Assembly (NCBI GenBank): GCA_900542165.1
Contig: UQMM01000023.1
Coordinates: 1-36,429 of the forward strand
Reading direction: 5' to 3'
Length of the DNA stretch: 36,429 nucleotides
From: an uncultured Collinsella sp.
Lineage (GTDB): Bacteria > Actinomycetota > Coriobacteriia > Coriobacteriales > Coriobacteriaceae
Both the position numbers and the translations under genes were made by a program. Numbering within the stretch: the first letter of the stretch is position 1; each line of letters begins with the position of its first letter. Under the pieces are notes generated by a model. The model was not told the origin of the DNA. It worked only from the letters and a program-made list of their open reading frames with translations, and ran no database searches. This document shows, one piece after another, positions 1 to 7,984 of the stretch.

Positions 1-58
1 GGGGAAGGGGTGGGGAAAGGTGTTGAAAAATGGGGCGGTTCCCCATATTATTAATGAC
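1..58 (+). promoter_or_regulatory. mraZ operon promoter with overlapping MraZ-box repeats
   Basis: A sigma-A type promoter is visible: TTGAAA at 23-28, a 17-bp spacer, and TATTAT at 46-51. Around it are direct repeats with a 10-bp period: TGGGG at 11-15, a degenerate TGTTG at 21-25, TGGGG at 31-35, and a possible GGGGA at 1-5. TGGGN units separated by 5 bp are the known binding pattern of MraZ in other bacteria. The middle repeat overlaps the -35, so MraZ binding would be expected to block RNA polymerase. Autorepression is inferred. Confidence 0.7.
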
Positions 59-83
59 GTCGACAGGCGGGGTGGTTCCCCGC
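31..83. promoter_or_regulatory. Twin palindromes in the mraZ promoter and leader
   Basis: Two near-identical inverted repeats share GGGG(C/T)GGTTCCCC. The first is TGGGG-CGGTT-CCCCA at 31-45, inside the promoter spacer. The second is GCGGGG-TGGTT-CCCCGC at 67-83, just downstream of the predicted transcription start. Their spacing is 37 bp. They could be operators for a dimeric regulator, or the second could be an RNA hairpin. The first overlaps an MraZ-type repeat, so the functions may not be separate. Confidence 0.45.
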
Positions 84-119
84 GTACGTGCCATCTGAGT
101 AACCGAGGGGAGGGCGCAC

Positions 120-554
120 ATGGGAATGACTGGTGCATACGAGCGCAATCTCGATGCAAAAGGTCGTCTGTCCCTGCCTGCACCCCTTCGCGAGGAGCTT
201 GGAGAGCACGTTCGCGTGTTCAAAGCCCTGGATGTCGATGCTCTGTACGTGTTCTCTGCCGAGGCCTTCGATAAGTGGGTCGAAGGACTCTTCGCGGGTC
301 GTGAGGGCCACGAGGGTTTTAACCCGCGTGACATTAATGACCAGAAGCTCATGAGGGCGATCAACAAGCGCACCACGTCGATGGACGTGGACAGCGCCGG
401 TCGTATCGGTCTTTCCGAGTCTCTCCGCAAGCAGGCGAACCTCGACCGCGAGGTCACGGTTGTGGGCAACTACGACCACCTTGAGGTTTGGGATCGCGCC
501 GCGGCCGATGAGGACGATGACGATGAGGCCCTGCTGGACCTCTTCTTCTCGTAA
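120..554 (+). CDS. mraZ: Transcriptional regulator MraZ
   Basis: Full-length MraZ (144 aa), the first gene of the division and cell wall cluster. It has two AbrB-like swapped-hairpin halves, each with the family DxxGRxxL-type motif: DAKGRLSLP near residue 13 and DSAGRIGLS near residue 90. The ATG at 120 follows a GAGGGGAGG ribosome site. MraZ forms ring oligomers and binds TGGGN repeats upstream of its own operon, and such repeats are present here at 11-35. The C-terminus is acidic (a run of Asp and Glu near residues 128-135). The rsmH gene follows 20 bp downstream. Confidence 0.95.
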   Translation: MGMTGAYERNLDAKGRLSLPAPLREELGEHVRVFKALDVDALYVFSAEAFDKWVEGLFAGREGHEGFNPRDINDQKLMRAINKRTTSMDVDSAGRIGLSESLRKQANLDREVTVVGNYDHLEVWDRAAADEDDDDEALLDLFFS

Positions 555-574
555 GGGCAAGGCACGGGTAACGG

Positions 575-1540
575 ATGGAGCGTGGGATCTTGACACAAGA
601 ATATCGGCATGAACCTGTCATGCTCGGCGAAGTGCTTGAGTCGCTGCGGCTAAAGAGCGGCTCCGTTGTCTGCGATTGCACCCTTGGCGGTGCCGGCCAT
701 TCGGTAAAGATGGCCGCGCAGGTGGGGGAGACGGGCCTTTTGCTCGGCGTCGATCAGGACGACATGGCCCTCGAGGCCGCTGGCGCCCGTCTGGACCGCG
801 AGGTTCCCGGCGTTCCGCACCAGCTGCTGAAGGGCAACTTCGGCGACTTGGACGAGCTGCTTTGCTCGGCCGAGGTGCCCGGGGTCGATGGCTTCCTGTT
901 CGATTTGGGCGTCTCGTCACCGCAACTCGATATCCCTGGCAGGGGCTTTTCGTATAACGAGGACGCCCCATTGGACATGCGGATGGATCCGGGTAATAAC
1001 ACCTTAAACGCAGCTGAGGTCATCAACACCTATAACGAACACGACCTCGCCCGGATTCTACGCGTCTACGGCGAAGAGAAGTTCGCCTCGCAGATCGCGC
1101 GCGAGATCGTGCGCCGCCGCGAGCAAGAACTGATCGAAACCACCGGTCAATTTGTCGAGATCATCAAGGCGGGTATCCCGGCTGCCGCTCGTCGGCATGG
1201 CGGACACCCGGCCAAGAAAAGTTTCCAGGCCATTCGCATCGAGGTCAATCACGAGCTCGATGTGCTCGAACGAGGGCTTGATGCCGCCACCAGGTGGCTC
1301 AACCCGGGCGGACGTATCTGCGTCATCTCGTATCACTCGCTCGAGGACCGTATCGTAAAGAACCACTTTAAGGAGATGAGCCAGGGGTGCACGTGTCCGC
1401 CGGAGATTCCGGTGTGCGTGTGCGGCAACGTGCCGATACTCAAGGTCATCACCCGCAAACCCTTGGTTGCCCAGCCTGATGAGGTTGAGCGCAACCCTCG
1501 GGCGAGATCAGCCAAAATCCGCGTGGCGCAGCGTCTGTAG
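575..1540 (+). CDS. rsmH: 16S rRNA (cytosine(1402)-N4)-methyltransferase RsmH
   Basis: RsmH/MraW, an SAM-dependent methyltransferase that N4-methylates C1402 in the 16S rRNA decoding centre. About 321 aa, the family's usual size. Visible motifs are the opening EYRHEPVMLGEV, the SAM-binding DCTLGGAGHS near residue 35, FDLGVSSPQLD, PLDMRMD, and the C-terminal ISYHSLEDRIVK. The start is uncertain. ATG 575 has little ribosome site, whereas TTG 590 has GGAG ten bases upstream and begins nearer the conserved region. It lies between mraZ and the ftsL-like gene, as in most dcw clusters. Confidence 0.93.
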   Translation: MERGILTQEYRHEPVMLGEVLESLRLKSGSVVCDCTLGGAGHSVKMAAQVGETGLLLGVDQDDMALEAAGARLDREVPGVPHQLLKGNFGDLDELLCSAEVPGVDGFLFDLGVSSPQLDIPGRGFSYNEDAPLDMRMDPGNNTLNAAEVINTYNEHDLARILRVYGEEKFASQIAREIVRRREQELIETTGQFVEIIKAGIPAAARRHGGHPAKKSFQAIRIEVNHELDVLERGLDAATRWLNPGGRICVISYHSLEDRIVKNHFKEMSQGCTCPPEIPVCVCGNVPILKVITRKPLVAQPDEVERNPRARSAKIRVAQRL

Positions 1541-1630
1541 GCGCGACCGCGCGATATTGGACCTCCCGCTCGCACCATAAACGAAGCTTAAACACACTAC
1601 CAACGTACTCGGGATGGGAGGCGGCATATC

Positions 1631-2101
1631 ATGGGCTACAACACTTCAAGCGCAGCACTCGCCTATGATATGAACGCCATGCCCGCCTATCGTGAGACGC
1701 CGCAGGCCCCCGTTGCTCCCCGTGAGCAGCGCGCGCCGCGCTTTGATGTCTACACGGGCGCGGGCCGTCAGGCAAACCAGGCGGTAAGCCCGGTTTTCAT
1801 GAGCGTTCTTAAAACGTTTTGCATCATTGCGGCTATCTTCATGACGATCGGCGTCGCCCGCGTGGCGCTCGCCGGCGTTACGGCCCAGGTGCTCAACAGC
1901 AACGCCGAGCTTACCAGCACGCTCGAAAAGGCGACCGATGAGAGCTCCGACCTGGAGGTCATGCATTCGGTCTATGGCGCCGACACGCGCATTCGCGACC
2001 TTGCGGGCGCTTATGGCATGGTGGAGCCCAGCGAGAGCGTTACACTTGACTTTTCGCAGGATGCAGCCGCGGGCGCCAACGCGACCGCGACCGCTCAGTA
2101 G
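1631..2101 (+). CDS. FtsL-like cell division membrane protein
   Basis: 156 aa protein with a cytoplasmic N-terminal stretch of about 60 residues rich in Ala, Pro and Arg. One membrane segment follows (about residues 56-80, CIIAAIFMTIGVARVALAGV). After it comes a short extracytoplasmic heptad-like helix (about 81-120) and an Ala-rich tail. This topology and the position between rsmH and ftsI match FtsL/DivIC-type proteins, which form a coiled-coil subcomplex with FtsQ and FtsB at the septum. FtsL sequences diverge strongly, so the call rests mainly on topology and gene order. A GGGATGGGAGG ribosome site precedes ATG 1631. Confidence 0.7.
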   Translation: MGYNTSSAALAYDMNAMPAYRETPQAPVAPREQRAPRFDVYTGAGRQANQAVSPVFMSVLKTFCIIAAIFMTIGVARVALAGVTAQVLNSNAELTSTLEKATDESSDLEVMHSVYGADTRIRDLAGAYGMVEPSESVTLDFSQDAAAGANATATAQ

Positions 2102-2118
2102 CAAGACGGTAGCTGAGT

Positions 2119-3984
2119 ATGACAAATGACTATCGCCGCGGTTCCGATGGGGGCCGCGGTTCTGGACGTCCCTCGTCGCGGGGACGTTCTGGTTATCAAG
2201 GAACGGGTCGGCAATCTTACAACGCCGGGCGGTCCCGTGGCAACGACCCGGCGTCGCGACTTCGCGGCTCGGGCGGCCCTCAAGTGCATAACACCAGGTC
2301 GCGCAAGAGTTCGTCGACCGAATGGCTCACAGGCGCGCCTCTGCCTCGCCGCAAAGTCGTCATGGGCTTCATCGGGCTTGGCTTGGGCTTGGGCGTCTTT
2401 CGCCTTGCCGACTATCAAATTGTCGAAGCCGATAAACTGCGCGAGCGTGCCGATGCGCGCCGCCTGCTTGCGCAGACCCTCTATGCCAAACGCGGCACCA
2501 TCTACGACCGCAACGGCAACGTGCTGGCGTCGTCGGTCGAATGTCGCAACATCGCCGTGAACCCGCAGCTTGTCGAGGATGTTGACAAGACGGTGTCGGC
2601 GCTGGTCAAGGCAACTGGAATCGATAAAAAGACCTGCCGCAAGCTCGTTGAGTCCGATGGAACCTGGGTGTATATCAAGCGCCAGGTGGACGAAGACGAT
2701 GTTGCGGCGCTGGAGAAGAAGAACCTGCCCGGCGTGCTTTTTGAGCAGGCCATGAAGCGCGTATATCCATACGGCAATCTGGCATCGCAGGTGCTGGGTG
2801 TAGTGAATGTAGACAACGACGGCTTGACGGGTCTCGAAAAGCAATACAACAAGCTTCTGACCGGCACGAACGGTTCTCTCGTACGCGAGCGCGCGAGGGA
2901 CGGCAGCTATATCGCGGGCGGTGCCTATAAAAAGGTGGCTGCGGTCGACGGCGTTGATATCGTGACGACGCTCGACGTTAATATCCAGCGTGCGGCCGAG
3001 GATGCCCTGGCAGAGGCAGTTGAGAAGACTAAGGCCAAGAACGGCTCGGCGCTGGTCACCGATCCTACGACAGGCGAGATTTTGGCAGCCTGCTCGTACC
3101 CGACCTACGACCAGACCGATCTGGAGAATGCCAAGACCGAGGATATGAATCTGCGCCTGGTCACCGACGCCTACGAGCCCGGCTCGGTCTTTAAGACGCT
3201 CGTGGCGGGCGCCGGCTTCGACTTGGGCGTCGTGCGATCGAGTACGTCGTTTGAGGTGCCGGCGAGCATCAAGGTGGGCGACGATACCGTCACCGATGCC
3301 GACAAGCGCGACTATGCCATGACCATGGATGTGCGCGAGATGATGCGCCGTTCGTCCAACGTGGGCTTTGTCCTGGTGGGGCGCAAGATCGGTGCGGATG
3401 ACTTTGCCGCCTATGTGGACAAGTGGGGCATAGGTCACAGCTCCGGTGTCGATTTTCCGGGCGAGAGCCTGGGCATCGTCAAGGAGCGTGACCAGTATGA
3501 CGGCGCCACGCTGGGTTCGATGAGCTTTGGACAGGCGCTGTCCGTCTCGCCGATTGAGATCGCACGTGCCGTGGGCGGCATCGCCAACGGCGGCGTGATG
3601 ATGACCCCGCACTTCTATAAGTCCAGCAAGGGCGACGAGAAGGACTGGGGCGAAGGCGAGCGCGCGATTTCGGAGGACGCCGCATCCCAGGTGACATCGT
3701 GCATGCAGACGGTCGTGTCCGAGGGAACGGGCGTTGGCGGCGCGGTTGACGGCTATGACGTGGCGGGTAAGACCGGTACGGCCGAACGAGCCGACGAGAA
3801 CGGCGGCTACCTCAAGGAGAACTACATGTCGTCCTTTATGGGCTTTGCACCGGCACAATCGCCCAAGGTGCTGTGCTATATCACGCTCGACGGAACGCCG
3901 AGCGGCTCAGATGCCGCTGCGGTGCCGTTCCAGTCCATTATGGCCAACGCGCTCGACGTGCTGGGTATCCCGCACACGAAGTAG
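2119..3984 (+). CDS. ftsI: Septal penicillin-binding protein FtsI (class B PBP3, transpeptidase)
   Basis: 621 aa class B transpeptidase that crosslinks septal peptidoglycan. A basic Gly/Ser/Arg-rich cytoplasmic tail of about 78 residues precedes a single membrane anchor (about 80-98). The PBP dimerisation domain follows (RGTIYDRNGNVLA near 126). In the transpeptidase domain the three active-site motifs are intact: S356-V-F-K359, S412-S-N414 and K551-T-G553. No C-terminal PASTA domain is present. It starts 17 bp after the ftsL-like gene. The next gene is murF; murE, often found here, is absent. Confidence 0.93.
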   Translation: MTNDYRRGSDGGRGSGRPSSRGRSGYQGTGRQSYNAGRSRGNDPASRLRGSGGPQVHNTRSRKSSSTEWLTGAPLPRRKVVMGFIGLGLGLGVFRLADYQIVEADKLRERADARRLLAQTLYAKRGTIYDRNGNVLASSVECRNIAVNPQLVEDVDKTVSALVKATGIDKKTCRKLVESDGTWVYIKRQVDEDDVAALEKKNLPGVLFEQAMKRVYPYGNLASQVLGVVNVDNDGLTGLEKQYNKLLTGTNGSLVRERARDGSYIAGGAYKKVAAVDGVDIVTTLDVNIQRAAEDALAEAVEKTKAKNGSALVTDPTTGEILAACSYPTYDQTDLENAKTEDMNLRLVTDAYEPGSVFKTLVAGAGFDLGVVRSSTSFEVPASIKVGDDTVTDADKRDYAMTMDVREMMRRSSNVGFVLVGRKIGADDFAAYVDKWGIGHSSGVDFPGESLGIVKERDQYDGATLGSMSFGQALSVSPIEIARAVGGIANGGVMMTPHFYKSSKGDEKDWGEGERAISEDAASQVTSCMQTVVSEGTGVGGAVDGYDVAGKTGTAERADENGGYLKENYMSSFMGFAPAQSPKVLCYITLDGTPSGSDAAAVPFQSIMANALDVLGIPHTK

Positions 3985-4111
3985 GGGGTTACAATCTTTG
4001 GGGCGTGGTTTGTTGTCCCATATGAGGGGTGTTCACATGCCCTGCACCACGCATGCGCGGCGCTGGGATACAATACGCCGATAGCATTATTAGGTTTACA
4101 GGGGAGCTGCA
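3985..4111 (+). promoter_or_regulatory. ftsI-murF intergenic gap, possible internal promoter
   Basis: This 127-bp gap is wide for this tightly packed cluster and occupies the position where murE is commonly found. It holds a TACAAT -10-like hexamer at 4069-4074, about 38 bp before the murF start, but no convincing -35 at 17 bp. A second ACAAT sequence lies near 3991. No gene remnant of murE is recognisable. Confidence 0.3.
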
Positions 4112-5536
4112 ATGATAGAGATCGCCGTCAACAACCTCGCGGCCGCAACAGGGGCCCGAACCGTGACGGGAGAAGCCGATCAGGTATGCCGCGGGTGCGT
4201 TATCGACTCGCGCCAGGTCGAGGAAGGGACGATTTTCGTCGCCTTTCCCGGTGAAAACGTCGACGGCAATGATTTTGCTTCCCGTGCCGTCCAGTCGGGT
4301 GCCGGCGCCGTCGTGATGACGCGTGAGCCCGAGGCCGAGCTGGTCTCGCTGGCGCAGGACAAGGGCTGTGCCATCTTGCTGACCGATGATCCCGAGGAGT
4401 TTCTGCTGCGTTTGGCGCACACGTACCGTCTGGAGCTTGGCTGCCTGGTCGTTGGTATTACCGGTTCCATCGGCAAGACGACGACCAAGGACGTGCTCGC
4501 CGCTGTGCTCGCCAAGCGCTATCGTGTCTGGGCCACCAAGGGCAATTTCAATAACCTGATCGGCATGCCACTCACGGTGCTTTCCGCTCCGGCCGATACC
4601 GAGGTCCTGGTGCTCGAGATGGGCATGAACCATTTCCACGAGATCGAGCGCCTGTCCCAGTCCGCCAATCCCAACCTTGCCATCGTGAGCAAGATTGGTA
4701 CCTCTCATATCGGCATTTTGGGTAGCCGCGAGAACATCGCCCGCGCTAAGGCCGAGATTGTCCAGGGTATGTGCGCCGCTGGCGACTTCTTGCCGCTGCT
4801 GGTTTTGGGCGGCGAGGACGACTTTACGCCGTTCATTCGCGATACGTTCGCCCAGCCTGCTGGTATCGACGTGATGCTGGCCGGCGTCTCGGACGATGAT
4901 GAGGTCCGTGCCCGCGACGTTCGAGTTGATGACGAGGGCCGTCCGGTCTTTACGCTCGATTTTGGTCAGGGCGAGACAATCGATACCATGCTTGCCATCC
5001 CCGGCGTGCAGTCCGTCCCAAATGCCGTTAAGGCCGCCGCGGTTGCCTATCGCCTGGGCGTGACGCCCGAGCAGATCGATGCTGCCTTTAGGGGCCTCAC
5101 GATCACCGGTCACCGCCAAGAGATCAAGCGCGCCAAGAGCGGTGCCCGCGTCATCGACGATTCCTATAACGCCAGTGCCGAATCCATGGCTGCTGGCCTC
5201 GATCTGCTGTGCTCGCTTTCGTGCACGGGGTCTCGCATGGCGATCCTGGGCGAGATGGGCGAGATGGGCGATGAGGCTCCTCGCATGCATGAGCTCGTGG
5301 GCGCCTATGCCGCCGCCAAGAAGCTCGACATGCTGGCGTGCGTGGGTGGTGAGCTGGCCCAGCTTATGGCCGATGCCGCGCGCATGATGGGCATGGACGA
5401 GGACCGCATCCAGGTGTTCTCCGATTATCAGCAGGTGCTCGACCGCATGGGCGGCGCGCTTGAAAAACATGATGTTGTACTGGTCAAGGGTTCCCGTTTT
5501 GTTGAGCTCGACCGCTTTGTGGAAGGTGTGTGCTAG
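4112..5536 (+). CDS. murF: UDP-MurNAc-tripeptide--D-Ala-D-Ala ligase MurF
   Basis: 474 aa ATP-dependent Mur ligase that adds D-Ala-D-Ala to the UDP-MurNAc tripeptide, the last cytoplasmic step of nucleotide precursor assembly. It has the Mur N-terminal domain (CRGCVIDSRQVEEGTIFVA near residue 26), the ATP-binding P-loop GITGSIGKTTTKD at about 115-127, the middle-domain EMGMNHFHEI, and the C-terminal IDDSYNASAESM. The YNA(S/N) and MGEMGE motifs favour MurF over the other ligases. A GGGGAGC ribosome site precedes ATG 4112. It is followed 3 bp later by mraY. Confidence 0.95.
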   Translation: MIEIAVNNLAAATGARTVTGEADQVCRGCVIDSRQVEEGTIFVAFPGENVDGNDFASRAVQSGAGAVVMTREPEAELVSLAQDKGCAILLTDDPEEFLLRLAHTYRLELGCLVVGITGSIGKTTTKDVLAAVLAKRYRVWATKGNFNNLIGMPLTVLSAPADTEVLVLEMGMNHFHEIERLSQSANPNLAIVSKIGTSHIGILGSRENIARAKAEIVQGMCAAGDFLPLLVLGGEDDFTPFIRDTFAQPAGIDVMLAGVSDDDEVRARDVRVDDEGRPVFTLDFGQGETIDTMLAIPGVQSVPNAVKAAAVAYRLGVTPEQIDAAFRGLTITGHRQEIKRAKSGARVIDDSYNASAESMAAGLDLLCSLSCTGSRMAILGEMGEMGDEAPRMHELVGAYAAAKKLDMLACVGGELAQLMADAARMMGMDEDRIQVFSDYQQVLDRMGGALEKHDVVLVKGSRFVELDRFVEGVC

Positions 5537-5539
5537 CCC

Positions 5540-6559
5540 ATGTTCGGCAATCCCTCGTATCCAACGTATCAGGCTTTTTTGGGGCTTGGTATCGCCGCTG
5601 CCATTGCGCTGCTGCTCATGCCGTGGTGGATCAAGCTGCTCAAGGTCGAGGGTATCGGCCAGCAGGTTCGTGCCGACGGCCCCAAGCGTCATTTGGTTAA
5701 GCAGGGAACGCCCACCATGGGTGGCATTGTCATCCTCGTCGCGATCTCGCTGACCTGCCTGCTGATGGGCAAGCTCACCACCGAGCTCGTGCTCGTGCTG
5801 CTCGCCACGCTGGCGACCGGCGTGCTGGGCCTGATCGACGACCTGACCTCCGTTACGCACGGGCGCTCGCTCGGTCTGACGCCTCATGCCAAGATGATCG
5901 GCCTAACCATTATCTGTGTCACCTTTACGGTACTTGCCGTCAACTGGTGCGGCGTCGCCCCCGAGATTCGTTTTCCCGGCGGCCTGACGATTGACCTCGG
6001 TGTTCTTTCGACCACCATCTGCGGCCTTTCGTTCCCGTGGCTCTACATTGTCTTTTGCTGGCTGATGATCGCCGGTCTTTCTAATGCCGTGAACCTGACC
6101 GATGGCCTTGACGGTCTTGCTGGCGGCACCTCCATGATCGCCATGCTCGCCATGGCTGCCATGGCGTTTTTGCACGGAGACGTGAACCTGTCCATCTTCT
6201 GCACCGCGTGTGCCGGTGCCTGCTTGGGCTTTCTGTGGTTCAACTGCTATCCGGCGAGCATCTTTATGGGCGATACCGGCTCGCTTGCCCTGGGCGCCGC
6301 GTTTGCCTGCACGTCCATCATGACCAACACCGAGGTCGTCTCCCTCATCATCGGCGGCCTGTTTATCGTTGAGACCCTGTCGGTCATGATTCAGGTTGTC
6401 TACTTCCACTTTACGCACAAGCGCGTCTTCCTTATGGCGCCCATCCATCATCATTTCGAAAAGAAGGGCTGGGCCGAGACCAAGGTCGTCATCCGTTTTT
6501 GGATTATCGCTGCGGCCTTTGGTGCCGTTGGCCTTGCTTTGTTCTTCCAGTTGGGATAG
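5540..6559 (+). CDS. mraY: Phospho-N-acetylmuramoyl-pentapeptide-transferase MraY
   Basis: Integral membrane enzyme (339 aa, about ten membrane segments) that moves phospho-MurNAc-pentapeptide onto undecaprenyl phosphate to give lipid I. Family signatures are intact: GTPTMGG near residue 57, the D100-D101 pair, NLTDGLDGLAGG at 185-196, FMGDTGS at 242-248, and the cytoplasmic HHH triplet at 303-305 followed by FEKKGW. Start ATG 5540 lies 3 bp after the murF stop, so the two genes are probably translationally linked. murD follows after 9 bp. Confidence 0.96.
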   Translation: MFGNPSYPTYQAFLGLGIAAAIALLLMPWWIKLLKVEGIGQQVRADGPKRHLVKQGTPTMGGIVILVAISLTCLLMGKLTTELVLVLLATLATGVLGLIDDLTSVTHGRSLGLTPHAKMIGLTIICVTFTVLAVNWCGVAPEIRFPGGLTIDLGVLSTTICGLSFPWLYIVFCWLMIAGLSNAVNLTDGLDGLAGGTSMIAMLAMAAMAFLHGDVNLSIFCTACAGACLGFLWFNCYPASIFMGDTGSLALGAAFACTSIMTNTEVVSLIIGGLFIVETLSVMIQVVYFHFTHKRVFLMAPIHHHFEKKGWAETKVVIRFWIIAAAFGAVGLALFFQLG

Positions 6560-6568
6560 TGGTCTTTC

Positions 6569-7975
6569 ATGCCTCTTGCTGATGTCTTTAGCCTGCTCGT
6601 TTTGGGTCAGGGCAAATCCGGTCTCGATGTCGCCCGCTGGGCGCTGGCACATCCCGAGCGCGTAAGCGCCGTTACCGTGTATGGCGGCGGCACCTCTGAG
6701 CCCAATGACGCCACGCGTGCGCTCGAGGCTGCTGGTGCGTCGTTTGTCTATGGGGCCGAACAGGTCGAGGGCGCCTATGACGTGTGCGTGACATGCCCGG
6801 GTATTTCGGAGTTCTCGTCCTTCTTTAAGGCGGGGCGTGAGCATGCCGCTCAGATTATGGGCGAGCCCGAGTTTGCCTATCGCTTGTCTCCCCAAAATTG
6901 GATTGCCATCACGGGCACCAACGGCAAGACAACTACCACGTCGCTGACTGATTATCTGCTCAAGGCCGCCGGTGAAGCCAGCGTGGCCGTCGGCAATATC
7001 GGTGAGCCGCCGGTGAACGAGATCGACGGCCGCGCACATAATGAGTGGTTTGTGGCCGAGCTGTCGAGTTATCAGATTGCTACGACCGCCGAGCTTCATC
7101 CTCGCGTGGCGGTGCTGCTCAACATCACGCCCGACCACCTGGGCTGGCACAAGAGCCACAAGAACTATGCGCTTGCCAAGATCAAGTTGTTCGAGAATAT
7201 GGTCGACGACGACCTCGTGGTTATCGACGTTGAGGATGCCGGCATCCATGAGTTCGATGAGTACATCTACATGCCGGGCCGCCGCATCTGCAAGGTCGCT
7301 TTTGACGAGCCCGAGGGTGCAGACGCCGCCTTTGTGTGCGACGGCAAGTTGGTCGTCCGCCTGAAGGGCGTCGAGACTCAGCTTGTCGCCACTTCCGAGC
7401 TCAAGATCTCGGGCCATCACAATGTCATCAATGCCCTATGTGCTGCCACGGCTGCTTTGGCCGTCGGTGCCGATCCCGAGGGCATTTGCCGTGGTTTGGC
7501 ATCGTTCCAGCCGCTGGAGCACCGCGTTGAGCCCTGTGGCGAGATCGATGGCGTGCGCTACGTCAACGATTCCAAGGCAACGAACACCGATGCAGTCGAA
7601 AAGGCCCTGACGGCGTTTCCCGACGACGATGTGATTTTGCTGCTCGGCGGCCACGATAAGGGTACGCCGCTTGCGGACTTTGCCCGCGTCGTTATGGACA
7701 ACGTGCGCTCGGTCGTTTGCTTTGGCGATGCGCGCGAGCGCTTTACCGCCGCTATGGACGAGGCCGATGTCGATGGTGACGTGGATATCGCCCAGGCGGA
7801 TGACCTGCGCGATGCCGTGGACGTCGCCCGTTCGCTGTCGAGCCGTGGCGACGTGATCTTACTTTCTCCTGCCTGCTCTTCGTTCGATGAGTTCTCGGGC
7901 TATGAGGAGCGCGGCCGCGTGTTTAAGGACTATGTGGCCCAGCTTGCCGCTGCGGCGAAATCGCAAATGGAATAG
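6569..7975 (+). CDS. murD: UDP-N-acetylmuramoylalanine--D-glutamate ligase MurD
   Basis: 468 aa cytoplasmic Mur ligase that adds D-Glu to UDP-MurNAc-L-Ala. The N-terminal Rossmann-like domain opens with LVLGQGKSG. The ATP site GTNGKTTT is at about 116-123. The middle domain contains LSSYQI and NITPDHLGWH. The C-terminal domain begins near LEHRVE and holds VNDSKATN, a typical MurD signature, and LLGGHDKG. Length and order match other dcw clusters. It ends 9 bp before the preferred ftsW start. Confidence 0.95.
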   Translation: MPLADVFSLLVLGQGKSGLDVARWALAHPERVSAVTVYGGGTSEPNDATRALEAAGASFVYGAEQVEGAYDVCVTCPGISEFSSFFKAGREHAAQIMGEPEFAYRLSPQNWIAITGTNGKTTTTSLTDYLLKAAGEASVAVGNIGEPPVNEIDGRAHNEWFVAELSSYQIATTAELHPRVAVLLNITPDHLGWHKSHKNYALAKIKLFENMVDDDLVVIDVEDAGIHEFDEYIYMPGRRICKVAFDEPEGADAAFVCDGKLVVRLKGVETQLVATSELKISGHHNVINALCAATAALAVGADPEGICRGLASFQPLEHRVEPCGEIDGVRYVNDSKATNTDAVEKALTAFPDDDVILLLGGHDKGTPLADFARVVMDNVRSVVCFGDARERFTAAMDEADVDGDVDIAQADDLRDAVDVARSLSSRGDVILLSPACSSFDEFSGYEERGRVFKDYVAQLAAAAKSQME

Positions 7976-7984
7976 GGGTTGCCG

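Noticed and set aside
2095..5887. Very long - strand open frames opposite ftsI and murF-mraY
   Set aside because: They are antisense shadows of strongly supported genes, with low-complexity His/Arg/Asp-rich translations and no recognisable domains; common in GC-rich codon-biased DNA.
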